Positions 7,681 through 16,049 of a stretch of 64,000 nt of DNA are shown here, piece after piece. Origin of the DNA: Microbacterium sp. cf046. GTDB taxonomy: Bacteria > Actinomycetota > Actinomycetes > Actinomycetales > Microbacteriaceae. Location: NCBI RefSeq assembly GCF_900114345.1, contig NZ_FOZJ01000001.1:372001-436000 (forward strand), written 5' to 3'. A model generated the notes under the pieces. It saw nothing but the letters and a program-made list of their open reading frames with translations, searched no databases and was not told the origin of the DNA. The translations under genes and the position numbers were made by a program. Each line of letters begins with the position of its first letter. Position 1 is the first letter of the stretch.

Positions 7681-8677
7681 GCGCATCGAATCCGTCACGT
7701 ACGGCGTGGACGACCTGGCGGAGTGCACGCGATTCTTCAGCGACTTCGGGCTCACCCTCGCCGAGGAGGCCGACGATCGTGTCGTGTTCACGACACAGGT
7801 CGGGCAGACCGTGGTCCTGCGCCCGGTCGACGCGCCCGACCTCCCGCCGTCGGTCGAGACCGGTCCCGGCATCCGGGAGGTGATCTGGGGGGTCGATTCG
7901 CATGGGGCGTTCGACGCGCTGGTCGCCGAGCTGCGCACGGATCGCGCGGTGACCGTGGTCGACGGGGTGGCGCACACGCACGACGAGACCGGTTTCGGCC
8001 TCGGCTTCGCGATCACCGACCCGGTGCACCTGAACTACGACCCTCGCCGCTACAACAGCTCGGGGCGGGTCGAGCGCTGGAACCAGCCGCACACCGCGAT
8101 CCGCGACATCCGCCCGATCCGCATCTGCCACGTCGCGCTGAACATCCCGAAGGAAGGGCGGTGGGATGCCGTGCACTTCTATACGGACCGCCTGAACTTC
8201 CGGGCCACCGACATCGTCAAGCCGATGGGTGTGTTCATGCAGGTCGAGGGCGATGACGACCAGCACAACTTCCTGCTGTGCCACCGCCCGGATCGGGCCG
8301 GGACGAATCACACCTCCTACGAGGTATCGGGTTTCGACGATGTGATCGAGGGCGGCAATCACATGATCGAGAAGGGCTGGCGCGAAGCGCGGCGGCTCGG
8401 TCGGCACACGGTCGGATCGAACGTGTTCCGGTTCATCCACAATCCCGCGGGCGGCCGCGTCGAGTACGCCGCCGACATGGACCGCGTCGACGAGACGTAC
8501 GGCCCGAACGTGCACGAGGAGACACCCCCGCACCACATCTGGGTGCTCGAGACGAATCGCGATGCCGAACAGGGGACGCTCCCCGGCGGAGACGGCGTCG
8601 CCGAGCCCGGGTCGGCTTCGCAGCCCGGTTCCACCGAATTCAGTGAACCCGCTGAGCCCCGAGGAGACTTCCAATGA
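7670..8677 (+). CDS. Extradiol ring-cleavage dioxygenase, two-domain VOC type
   Basis: This 335-residue protein has two vicinal-oxygen-chelate modules. The C-terminal one carries the iron ligands expected of type I extradiol dioxygenases: His154 in RICHVALNI, His214 in GTNHTSYEV and Glu265 in GGRVEYAADMD. The family opens catecholic rings next to the hydroxyls. The N-terminal module lacks this triad, as is usual. The ATG at 7670 follows a GAAGGG site and lies inside the end of marR. A Gly/Ser/Pro-rich tail from about residue 300 is not part of the fold. Its stop overlaps the aldehyde dehydrogenase start (ATGA). The catechol substrate is unknown; it may be the product of a demethylation step. 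Confidence 0.85.
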   Translation: MAIERIESVTYGVDDLAECTRFFSDFGLTLAEEADDRVVFTTQVGQTVVLRPVDAPDLPPSVETGPGIREVIWGVDSHGAFDALVAELRTDRAVTVVDGVAHTHDETGFGLGFAITDPVHLNYDPRRYNSSGRVERWNQPHTAIRDIRPIRICHVALNIPKEGRWDAVHFYTDRLNFRATDIVKPMGVFMQVEGDDDQHNFLLCHRPDRAGTNHTSYEVSGFDDVIEGGNHMIEKGWREARRLGRHTVGSNVFRFIHNPAGGRVEYAADMDRVDETYGPNVHEETPPHHIWVLETNRDAEQGTLPGGDGVAEPGSASQPGSTEFSEPAEPRGDFQ

Positions 8678-10161
8678 CCGCTCCCACGGACACCGTCACC
8701 GAAGCGCCGAGCCGGGCCGCCGAGATCTACTCGCGCGCCCGCCTCGGCCTGTACATCGACGGCGAGTGGCGCGAAGGCGCCGCCGGGCGCTCGTTCGAGA
8801 TCCTCAACCCCGCCACCGATGAGGTCATCGGACACGTCGCGCGCGCCGAGCTCAGCGACATCGACGACGCGCTCGAGGCAGCGGAACGGGCCTTCCCGCT
8901 GTGGCGCGACACCTCGGCGTTCGAGAAGAGCCGCATCCTGATGAAGGCCGTCGCGCTGCTGCGCGAGCGCGCCCCCGAGATCGGCACGCTCATGGCGATC
9001 GAGCAGGGCAAGCCCCTCGCCGACGCGACGACCGAGGTCATGCGGGTCTCGGGAACGCTGGAATGGTGCGCCCAGGAGACGCGCCGCCTGTACGGCCGCA
9101 TCATCCCGACCGACATCGACACGCAGCTCACCGTCCGATACGAGCCGGTCGGAGTCGTAGGGGCCATCGTGCCGTGGAACTTCCCCGCGGGCTCCCCGAT
9201 GCGCAAGATGTCGGCGGCGATCGCGGCCGGATGCGCGCTCGTCATCAAGGCGTCGCAGGAGGTGCCGGCGACCGTATGCGCACTGACGCAGGTGTTCCAC
9301 GACGCAGGGCTCCCCAAGGGTGTGCTGAACCTCGTGTTCGGTCGCGGTGCCGAGACGGCCGAGCGGCTGATCGACGCGCCTCAGACGCGCCTGATCGCCT
9401 TCACCGGCTCGGTGCCGGTCGGCAAGGAGCTCAACGCACGCGCCGGCGCGCTGATGAAGCCGACCATCATGGAGCTCGGTGGGCACGCCCCCGTCATCAT
9501 CGCCGCGGATGCCGACCCGATCGTCGCCGCACGCCGCACCTCTGCGGCGAAGTGGGCGAATGCCGGGCAGGTCTGCACCTCGCCCAGCCGCATCTTCGTG
9601 CACGAGAGCATCGCCGAGGAGTTCACTTCCGAAATGGTCCGGTGCGTCGCGGCGCTCAAGGTCGGCGACCCGCTCGAGGGCGGTGTCACGATGGGGCCGC
9701 TCATCAACGCGAAACGGGTCGAGGCGACCGAGCACCTCGTTCAGGATGCCGTCGCGCACGGTGCCACGATCGCGTTCGGCGGCGAGCGCCTCGGCACCCG
9801 AGGCAGCTACTACGCCCCGACGATCCTCACCGGCGTGCCGCTGGATGCCGAGGTGATGTCGGAGGAGCCGTTCGGCCCGATCGCGCCGATCACGACCTTC
9901 ACCGACCTCGATGACGCCCTCCGGATCGCGAACTCCCTGCCGTTCGGACTCGCCGCGTACGGCTTCACCGAGTCGGCCTCCACCGCCGACCTCCTGGCGC
10001 GGGGCTTCGAGGCGGGAATCCTCTCGATCAACCACTGCGGCGGCTCCGTCACCGAGGCGCCGTCCGGCGGCGTGAAGGAGAGCGGCCTCGGCCGCGAAAG
10101 CGGTCCCGAAGGCGTGCAGGCGTACCTCATCACCAAGCGCGTCAACCACAGGCTGCGCTGA
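8674..10161 (+). CDS. NAD(P)-dependent aldehyde dehydrogenase (semialdehyde type)
   Basis: This 495-residue ALDH has catalytic Cys301 (GQVCTSP), general base Glu267 (MELGGHAP) and the FTGSVPVGK nucleotide-site segment. Overall it resembles succinate-semialdehyde or muconic-semialdehyde dehydrogenases. In a meta-cleavage operon the natural role is to oxidise the ring-opened semialdehyde made by the preceding dioxygenase, as HpaE or DmpC do. It is coupled to the dioxygenase by a 4-bp overlap and followed 11 bp later by the FAH-family gene, the same functional order as in homoprotocatechuate pathways. Substrate assignment is inference. Confidence 0.88.
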   Translation: MTAPTDTVTEAPSRAAEIYSRARLGLYIDGEWREGAAGRSFEILNPATDEVIGHVARAELSDIDDALEAAERAFPLWRDTSAFEKSRILMKAVALLRERAPEIGTLMAIEQGKPLADATTEVMRVSGTLEWCAQETRRLYGRIIPTDIDTQLTVRYEPVGVVGAIVPWNFPAGSPMRKMSAAIAAGCALVIKASQEVPATVCALTQVFHDAGLPKGVLNLVFGRGAETAERLIDAPQTRLIAFTGSVPVGKELNARAGALMKPTIMELGGHAPVIIAADADPIVAARRTSAAKWANAGQVCTSPSRIFVHESIAEEFTSEMVRCVAALKVGDPLEGGVTMGPLINAKRVEATEHLVQDAVAHGATIAFGGERLGTRGSYYAPTILTGVPLDAEVMSEEPFGPIAPITTFTDLDDALRIANSLPFGLAAYGFTESASTADLLARGFEAGILSINHCGGSVTEAPSGGVKESGLGRESGPEGVQAYLITKRVNHRLR

Positions 10162-10172
10162 GGGAAGAGCTG

Positions 10173-11006
10173 ATGCGATACGCCAGGGTCGCTGTCGACG
10201 GGAGGGAGCTCTTCGCAGCCGTGCATGACGACCACGTCATCGAACTCACCGACGTTCGACGCTTCGGCGAGGTCCGGGACGGCTCCTTGACCTCGACGGG
10301 TCGCGGGGAGCCGCATCCGCTCTCCGCCGTGACCTTCCTCCCTCCGGTGATCCCGCCGACCTTCTACGCGGCGGGGTTCAACTACCGGGCCCACAACCGT
10401 CACCACGAAGACCTCGGCTACGACCCGGTCAAGGTCGGCCCGCACCCCGAAGTCGGGTACCGGGCGCAGAGCGCGCTGATCGGGCACGGCGCCGCGATCG
10501 TCAAGCCCGACGACATCGAGGGCAGATTCGAGACGGAGGCGGAGGTCGTCGCGGTGATCGGCCGCACGCTCCGGCATGCGAGTCGCGATGAGGCGCACGA
10601 CGGCATCTTCGGCTGGACGATCGGCAACGACGTGAGCGCGCGCGCCTGGCAGCACTCCGACCGCACGCTCTGGAGGGCGAAGAACGCCGACACGTTCAAG
10701 CCCATGGGGCCGTGGATCGAGACGGAGGTCGACCCGCTGAAGTCGAGCACCACCGTGCGGCGGAACGGCGCGGTCGACGCGCAGTTCGCCACCGGCGACA
10801 TGATATTCGACCCGTACGACTTCATCGTCGAGATCACGAAGTACATCACCCTGAGCCCCGGCGACGTCCTCTGGATGGGCGCCGACGGCAACACCCCGAT
10901 GGATGCCGGGGATGTCATCGACATCGAGATCTCCGGCATCGGAACCCTCACCAATCACGTGGTCGGCGCAGCCGCCGGCACCGACGCAGAAAGGATGCTG
11001 ACATGA
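10173..11006 (+). CDS. Fumarylacetoacetate hydrolase (FAH) family enzyme
   Basis: This 277-residue FAH-fold enzyme has the metal-binding acids Glu122 and Glu124 (FETEAEVVAVIG) and Asp153 (IGNDVSAR). The family includes fumarylacetoacetase, HpaG-type decarboxylase/isomerases and hydratases, all acting on ring-opened 2-oxo acids. A GAGGGAAGAG ribosome site precedes the ATG. Placed after an extradiol dioxygenase and an aldehyde dehydrogenase, it probably decarboxylates, isomerises or hydrolyses the ring-fission product. Its stop overlaps the next gene by 4 bp. Confidence 0.87.
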   Translation: MRYARVAVDGRELFAAVHDDHVIELTDVRRFGEVRDGSLTSTGRGEPHPLSAVTFLPPVIPPTFYAAGFNYRAHNRHHEDLGYDPVKVGPHPEVGYRAQSALIGHGAAIVKPDDIEGRFETEAEVVAVIGRTLRHASRDEAHDGIFGWTIGNDVSARAWQHSDRTLWRAKNADTFKPMGPWIETEVDPLKSSTTVRRNGAVDAQFATGDMIFDPYDFIVEITKYITLSPGDVLWMGADGNTPMDAGDVIDIEISGIGTLTNHVVGAAAGTDAERMLT

Positions 11007-11458
11007 GCACCACCGAGACGAACGCCGGCCCGCAGCAGGTGGCGACCGACTTCAGCCTGCCCGAACCGAAGTTCGACGACCAGGGCCGCAGCATCGAGCC
11101 CAAATACATCCATCACGTCAATTTCCCGACGACCAATGTCGACCGCACCGTCGAGTGGTACACGAAGGTCTTCGGTCTGAAGCGCGTGATGCCGAAGAGC
11201 AACACCCGCGTCGTGCTCATGACCAAGGGTCGCTTCGACATGCACTTCACCCCCGTCGAGGAGATGGACCGCATGGCGCCGTACCACTTCGCAGTCGAGG
11301 TGGAGGACTGGGATGCGTTCCTCGGCCATCTCGACAGCCTCGGCATCCGTCACACCCGCACGGTCGAGCGGCCCGAGAACCAGTCGAAGTTCTGCTATAT
11401 CCACGACCCCGATCACACGATGATCGAGCTCGTCTTCCACGGCAAGCGCCCGGCCTGA
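11003..11458 (+). CDS. VOC family (glyoxalase/dioxygenase-like) protein
   Basis: This 151-residue protein has one glyoxalase-type unit after a polar 30-residue N-terminus. Potential metal ligands are His38 (IHHVNFPTT), His95 (APYHFAVEV) and Glu142 (HTMIELVF), so a metal site can form in the dimer. It is overlapped by 4 bp at its start and by one base (TGATG) at its end, so it is firmly in the operon. It may isomerise, hydrate or open a pathway intermediate. It is too short to be a classical two-domain extradiol dioxygenase. Confidence 0.8.
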   Translation: MSTTETNAGPQQVATDFSLPEPKFDDQGRSIEPKYIHHVNFPTTNVDRTVEWYTKVFGLKRVMPKSNTRVVLMTKGRFDMHFTPVEEMDRMAPYHFAVEVEDWDAFLGHLDSLGIRHTRTVERPENQSKFCYIHDPDHTMIELVFHGKRPA

Positions 11459-12243
11459 TGGCCGTCGTCGACAACAGCGGCACGCGGATCTACTACGAGG
11501 TGCACGGCGAGGGATCGCCGATCGTCTTCGTGCACGGCTCCGGAGGACACCACGCTGCGTGGTGGCAGCAGGTGGTCGCGCTGCGCGGAACACACACCGT
11601 GGTCACCCTGGACCTGCGCGGATTCGGCAAGTCCGACTCCGACGAGACGTACGACAGCCTCAGCTTCCCGGGCGACATCGTCGCGGTGCTCGAAGACGCC
11701 GACCTGACCGATGCGGTCCTCGTCGGACAGTCCATCGGCGCGGCCGCGGCCCTCAAGGCCGCACTGCGCGTGCCGCACCGAGTGCGCGGCGTGATCCTCG
11801 CCCACAGCCTCGGCGGCATCGACGACCCCGAGGTGGTCCCGCTCGTGAAGGCCGACCGCGCGGAGGCCGAGAAGCTTCCCGTCATCGATCGACTCCTCAC
11901 GAAGCGCTTCCGCGAGGAGGAGGAGGCCAAGACGTTCCTGTTCACCCAGATGGGCACGTTCAACGCGGCGCGGATGCAGGACCTCCGCAACCTCGCCGTC
12001 GACGGCCCCACGGTGGCGGACATCGCCGAGTCGGGCATCCGCATCGCCTTCCTCGCGGGCGAGAAGGACGCCGTGATCAGCCCGACGACAGTCACCGCAG
12101 CACATGAGCTGATCGATGGCTCACTGCTGCGGATCGTGCCCGATGCGCCCCATTCGATGTATTGGGAGCGCGCTGACCTGTTCAACGCGGCGGTCGCCGA
12201 ACTGACCGACGCGCTCGCCGACCAGAAAGTCGAGGTGGCCTGA
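11458..12243 (+). CDS. Alpha/beta hydrolase
   Basis: This 261-residue alpha/beta-hydrolase has nucleophile Ser92 in VGQSIGA, an oxyanion HGSGG near residue 26, a probable acid Asp in GEKDAV and a catalytic His in APHSMYW. In a meta-cleavage operon such enzymes are often C-C hydrolases of ring-fission products or ester/lactone/amide hydrolases. The start overlaps the upstream stop in a TGATG junction, as does its own stop with the next gene, indicating tight coupling. The specific bond cleaved cannot be read from sequence. Confidence 0.85.
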   Translation: MAVVDNSGTRIYYEVHGEGSPIVFVHGSGGHHAAWWQQVVALRGTHTVVTLDLRGFGKSDSDETYDSLSFPGDIVAVLEDADLTDAVLVGQSIGAAAALKAALRVPHRVRGVILAHSLGGIDDPEVVPLVKADRAEAEKLPVIDRLLTKRFREEEEAKTFLFTQMGTFNAARMQDLRNLAVDGPTVADIAESGIRIAFLAGEKDAVISPTTVTAAHELIDGSLLRIVPDAPHSMYWERADLFNAAVAELTDALADQKVEVA

Positions 12244-12707
12244 TGGCCGACGTCCTGCAGAACGATGCCGAGAAGATCATGGCGATCGCCGAGCGCGAAG
12301 CACGGAGGATCGGCAAGGGCCTGGCCATCGCCGTCGTGGACTCCGGCGGCTTCATCGTCAGCATCCGCCGATTCGACGGCGCGCGCCCGATGACCCCGCT
12401 CATCGCGCTCTCCAAGGCCTACACCTCGGCAGTCATGCAGCGTCCGAGCGGCATGCTCAAGCCGTGGTCGAACAACGACCCCGTGTTCTTCAGCCAGGTC
12501 GCGACGATGGGCAACTTCCCGATCGTCGCAACCGGCGGCGGAATGACCCTCAAGCGCGACGGCGAATTCGTGGGCGGTGTCGGCGTCTCAGGCGGAACGC
12601 CCGGCGAGGACCAGCTGGTGGCCGAGGTGGTCGTGGGCGAGCTCGGCTACGAGACCGACTTCTCCGAGTGGGCCGGCGCCAAGGCGCCTGCCACCGAGAG
12701 CGACTGA
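12243..12707 (+). CDS. GlcG/HbpS family (heme-degrading domain) protein
   Basis: This 154-residue protein belongs to the GlcG/HbpS (DUF336) family: AIAVVDSGGFIVSIRRFDGA near residues 29-48, a central SKAYTSAVMQRPSG helix, and a glycine-rich GGVGVSGGTPGEDQLVAE near the end. Relatives bind heme or cobalamin, or form oligomers; several sit in catabolic operons with no proven catalytic step. Coupling by TGATG to the hydrolase suggests a constant role here, perhaps as a small-ligand isomerase or scavenger. That role is unproven. Confidence 0.8.
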   Translation: MADVLQNDAEKIMAIAEREARRIGKGLAIAVVDSGGFIVSIRRFDGARPMTPLIALSKAYTSAVMQRPSGMLKPWSNNDPVFFSQVATMGNFPIVATGGGMTLKRDGEFVGGVGVSGGTPGEDQLVAEVVVGELGYETDFSEWAGAKAPATESD

Positions 12708-12718
12708 GGGCGTCGAGG

Positions 12719-13771
12719 ATGGCGAATCTCTTCGCGTACCGCATCGACAATCACGGCGACAACGTGCGCCCCGAAACGATCCAGGCCGCTCGGGCGAAGT
12801 TCCGCGCGAAGGAGATCGATGCGGATGAGCTTCGCGAGATCGAGGACGAGGCGATCCTCGACCTGATCTCGCAGCAGCGCCACCTGACGCTCTCCTGCTT
12901 CACCGACGGGGCTTTCCGCAGTGGGGACTACCGCAGCGCTGTGCTCCATTCGGTGTCGGGGTTCGTCCGCGTGCCAGATCGGAAGACCCCCGACGGCGTC
13001 GGGGTGTGGACGGTCGACGGTCCACTCAAGCTCAAGAAGCCGATCGCGTCGGATGCCGCCCGGTTCCTCCTGGAGAACACCGGCTTCCCGGTCAAGGTGA
13101 AGCTGCCTTCGGCCGCCCACCTGGCAGCGCACACGTACTCTGACTCGGCAGTCCGCGCCTACCCCGGTGCGGCGGCGCTGGGCGACGCGATCGCCGAGCT
13201 GCTGCACGACGAGATCGAGCACCTGTTCGAGATCGGTGTGAAGTTCGTCCAGCTCGACAACCCCGACTTCTCTGCTCACCTCGTGGGGCGCGAGGCGGGT
13301 GAGCTCAGTTTCGATGAGGCCATCGAGATCGACGCGGCGGTCGTGGCGGGAATCGAACGCGAGGAGGACCAGAAGGTCGCCCTGACGATCGGCTGGGGGG
13401 ACCACACCGATGCCTCGGTCGATCTTCAGCGCGCCGAGAAGCTGTTCGCGCTCGAGTACGACAAGTACACCGTCCCCTACCACTCCGATGCGGCCGTCGC
13501 GCAGGACCTGCCGAGGCTCGTGCCCGATGACAAGCAGATCGGGCTGGGCATCGTGGACGCCACGGTCGCAGCGCTCGAGGACGTCGACATCGTGATGAGC
13601 CGCATCGATCGTGTGCTCGAGGTCCACGACTGGGACCGCGTCGGTCTGCTGCCGCAGCGCGGCTTCCAGCAGGTGCACTACATTCCAGCGGCCCTCACGA
13701 TCGAGGAGCAGCGCAAGAAGCTCGAGCATGTCGAGACGATCGCAACCATGGTCTGGGGAAACGAAGCATGA
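12719..13771 (+). CDS. MetE-like (UROD/MetE fold) protein lacking the usual zinc ligands
   Basis: This 350-residue protein resembles the C-terminal catalytic half of cobalamin-independent methionine synthase and the YxjG/YxjH family. It has an N-terminal segment with RHLTLSCFTDGAFRSGDYRS, a central HLFEIGVKFVQLDNPDFS strand and a C-terminal RVGLLPQRGFQQVHYIP strand. In the family, zinc is held by a His-x-Cys pair and a distal Cys. Here those places read TIGWGDH and PQRGF, and the only cysteine is Cys60, so a thiol-methyltransferase site appears lost. A GAGGG site precedes the ATG at 12719. Its place in a ring-cleavage operon suggests a different reaction on the same fold, such as a lyase, hydrolase or decarboxylase step. 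Confidence 0.75.
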   Translation: MANLFAYRIDNHGDNVRPETIQAARAKFRAKEIDADELREIEDEAILDLISQQRHLTLSCFTDGAFRSGDYRSAVLHSVSGFVRVPDRKTPDGVGVWTVDGPLKLKKPIASDAARFLLENTGFPVKVKLPSAAHLAAHTYSDSAVRAYPGAAALGDAIAELLHDEIEHLFEIGVKFVQLDNPDFSAHLVGREAGELSFDEAIEIDAAVVAGIEREEDQKVALTIGWGDHTDASVDLQRAEKLFALEYDKYTVPYHSDAAVAQDLPRLVPDDKQIGLGIVDATVAALEDVDIVMSRIDRVLEVHDWDRVGLLPQRGFQQVHYIPAALTIEEQRKKLEHVETIATMVWGNEA

Positions 13772-14058
13772 GTGAGCCGGTCGCCGTGTCCGCGCGGCTG
13801 TTCCCCGACCCGGCGCACCTCGATGCCGCGGTCGCCTCCGTCCTCGCCGCCGTGGGCGGAGTCCGCGCCGAGGAGGGGTGCGAGCAGTACGACCCGCATC
13901 TCGCTGACGACGGCAGCCTCCTCATCGTGGAGCGCTGGTCATCTCGAGAGGCCCTCGCCGCCCACGACACCGGTTCCGCCGTCCAGGTGCTCCGCGACGG
14001 TCTGGAGGGTCTCATGATCGCGCCCGCCCAGGTGACGGTGGCCGTGGCGCTCGACTGA
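13768..14058 (+). CDS. Small ABM-domain (quinol monooxygenase-like) protein
   Basis: This 96-residue protein has the antibiotic-biosynthesis-monooxygenase ferredoxin-like fold: AVSARLFPDPAHLDAAVASV, then EEGCEQYDPHLADDGSLLIVERW and SREALAAHDTGSAVQVL. YgiN-type relatives oxidise quinols without a cofactor; others are only structural. It overlaps the MetE-like gene by 4 bp (ATGA) and is the last gene of the operon. Acting on a quinol or catechol intermediate would fit the pathway, but this is inference. Confidence 0.75.
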   Translation: MSEPVAVSARLFPDPAHLDAAVASVLAAVGGVRAEEGCEQYDPHLADDGSLLIVERWSSREALAAHDTGSAVQVLRDGLEGLMIAPAQVTVAVALD

Positions 14059-14148
14059 CAGGCAGCTGGACCGGACCGGCATGCCGAGTTGCAGCGGCGG
14101 GCATGCTGACCGACGGCGTCCGGCGCGATGCCGGACCGCGAAGCCCGT

Positions 14149-14221
14149 GGAGCGTATTGAGCTTCCGGTTCACACTCACCGACCGCCGAGCAGTGTGTGA
14201 ACGGGAAGTTCAATGCGCTCC
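14149..14221. terminator. Long imperfect hairpin between convergent operons
   Basis: Two 27-bp arms (14149-14175 and 14195-14221) are inverted with three mismatches around a 19-bp loop. The hairpin sits in the 203-bp gap between the converging ring-cleavage and LhgO/MFS operons and should stop transcription both ways. It is longer than a normal terminator and could be a repeat element. The rest of the gap shows nothing notable. Confidence 0.6.
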
Positions 14222-14261
14222 CGGAGCGACATCGAACGACATCCGCGGATCCTGCACTCGC

Positions 14262-15584
14262 TCAGCCACCGGAGGGGCGCGGATGCGGGACGTATCGCGG
14301 GATCGTCACCGCGAATCCCACGGCGCCGAGAAGTCCGATGACCCCGATCACGGCTGTGGCGGCCGAAAGTGTCGAGGCGGCGGTGATCGCGGCGATCAGG
14401 AGCGGCGCCGCCGCACCTCCCGCATCCGTCAGCGTGCGCCACGAGCCGAGGAACGCGGCCGGGTCTGCCGGCGGCGCGACGTCCGCGCCGAGCGTCATCA
14501 GTATGCCGCTGGAGAGGCCGTTGCCGATGCCGACGACGACCGCGACTGCGATGAACCAGCCGAACGCGGCCGGGAGGTCGTGCGTGAAGGCGAGGCCGAG
14601 GAACGCAGCGCCCATGAGCACCATCGACGGCAGCGCCGCCCACAGGCGTCCCCACCGGTCCATGATCTGGCCGCTCGAGTAGAAGAGGCCGAATTCCAGC
14701 GCACCCGTAATCCCGACCACGAGGGCGATCGTCTGTGCGTCGAGGCCCAGCGAGAGGCCCCACAGGGGCAGCAGGTAGACGCGCGCCTGTCGAAGGGCGG
14801 ACAGCGTCGCGGCCGGCAGCCCCAGTCGCGCGAGCACGCCGCGGTAGCGCCACATCGTGCGGAACACGCCCTGCCGCTCGGCGGTCGGGATCGACCCGGT
14901 CGTCGCTTCGCCGGTGTCATCGGCGATGTCGTCCTCGATGCGAACAGGTGCGTCGCGTGGCGGCGTGAGCCCTGCCGAAGCCAGCTCCTCCTCGGGATCG
15001 CGCCCGACCAGCACGAGCAGGATCAGTGCGACGAGGCACGCCGCGAAGAACCAGGCGACGGCACGCTCGTCGTCCCACACCGCGAGCATCGCCGCGGCTA
15101 CGAACGGCCCGGCGAACATGCCGAGCCGGAACGACCCGCCGAGGACCGAGAGGGCCCTCGCGCGATAGTTCAGCGGAACGCGGGTCGTCATGAATGCGTG
15201 CCGAGCCAACCCGAACGCCGAGGCGCACAGGCCGATGCCGAACACCGACACCGCGAGCAGGGCGAGGGTCGGCGCGAAGATCACACCGAGCGAGCCGGCA
15301 AGAGCGAGGGCGCCGGCAATCGCCATCGTGTACCGCTCCCCGATCCGGGCGACCAGCCATCCCGCAGGCAGGTTGCCGACGAGCCGGGCGACGACGAGCG
15401 CCGCGGCAATGAACGCGGCCTGGGGGACATCCGCACCGAGGGATGCCGCGACGACGGGCAGCAAGGGAAGCAAGGCGCCCTCGCCGAGGCCGAACAGCAG
15501 CGTCGGTCCGTAGATCATCGGCGCGAAGCGCCACAGCATCTGACGCGTGCCCGAGTCGAGGGCCGACCGGCCGCGAGCACTCAT
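14262..15584 (-). CDS. MFS transporter
   Basis: This 440-residue major-facilitator protein has about twelve hydrophobic helices. A cytoplasmic loop between the halves (about residues 215-260) is rich in Asp/Glu. The ATG at 15584 overlaps the stop of the flavodoxin gene (ATGA); an upstream in-frame ATG at 15617 would lie inside that gene. As the last gene of the ALDH-LhgO-flavodoxin-MFS unit, it probably imports a substrate or exports an intermediate of the local catabolic route. The family is clear; specificity is unknown. Confidence 0.87.
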   Translation of the reverse strand: MSARGRSALDSGTRQMLWRFAPMIYGPTLLFGLGEGALLPLLPVVAASLGADVPQAAFIAAALVVARLVGNLPAGWLVARIGERYTMAIAGALALAGSLGVIFAPTLALLAVSVFGIGLCASAFGLARHAFMTTRVPLNYRARALSVLGGSFRLGMFAGPFVAAAMLAVWDDERAVAWFFAACLVALILLVLVGRDPEEELASAGLTPPRDAPVRIEDDIADDTGEATTGSIPTAERQGVFRTMWRYRGVLARLGLPAATLSALRQARVYLLPLWGLSLGLDAQTIALVVGITGALEFGLFYSSGQIMDRWGRLWAALPSMVLMGAAFLGLAFTHDLPAAFGWFIAVAVVVGIGNGLSSGILMTLGADVAPPADPAAFLGSWRTLTDAGGAAAPLLIAAITAASTLSAATAVIGVIGLLGAVGFAVTIPRYVPHPRPSGG

Positions 15585-16027
15585 GGGCGGAGCTCGTCGA
15601 CGACCGCGCGCGCCCATGCCGCGGCCGACGCAGCCGGATCCTGCCGGCTCATCACGTCATGTTCGCCGAAGGGTCCGACGCGCTGCGCTCCGAGACGCGT
15701 GAGCAGCTCATCGAATTCATGGCTGCCTCGGTTGTAGCTCTTTTCATAGGTCGTGTCACCGAGTCCGAACATCGCGTAGCGCAGGCCGGTCAGGTCTGGG
15801 TTGAGGTCATCGAGATCATCGTGGAGGAACTGCGCGAAGCCGGGCAGTTCGCCACCGCCGTGCGTCGAGCACGTGATGAAGTAGAACGCATCCCGATCGA
15901 TGTCGTCGGGTGCGGCATCCGCCATGTTCTCGACTTCGATCGCGAGGTCGGGCAATTCCTTCGCGATCGCCCGCGCGGCATCCTCGGCGTTACCCGATTC
16001 AGTACCGAACAGCGCGATCATCCTCAT
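15581..16027 (-). CDS. Flavodoxin domain protein
   Basis: This 148-residue flavodoxin-like electron carrier has the FMN phosphate loop FGTESGNAEDAAR at residues 7-19 and the flavin-stacking segments TCSTHGGGELPGF and FGLGDTTYEKS. It resembles short MioC/nitric-oxide-synthase-type flavodoxins. A GGAGAGGATGG site lies before the ATG at 16027. It sits 22 bp after the LhgO-type oxidase and overlaps the MFS gene by 4 bp. A plausible role is to carry electrons for an oxidase or demethylase of the island. No matching ferredoxin reductase gene is present in the window. Confidence 0.88.
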   Translation of the reverse strand: MRMIALFGTESGNAEDAARAIAKELPDLAIEVENMADAAPDDIDRDAFYFITCSTHGGGELPGFAQFLHDDLDDLNPDLTGLRYAMFGLGDTTYEKSYNRGSHEFDELLTRLGAQRVGPFGEHDVMSRQDPAASAAAWARAVVDELRP

Positions 16028-16049
16028 GGGACGCCATCCTCTCCGCCCG

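Noticed and set aside
8359-10149. Long open frame on the minus strand opposite the dioxygenase and aldehyde dehydrogenase genes
   Set aside because: It is a shadow of GC-rich codon bias: Arg/Asp/Gly-rich with no recognisable domain, and the plus-strand genes have clear catalytic residues.
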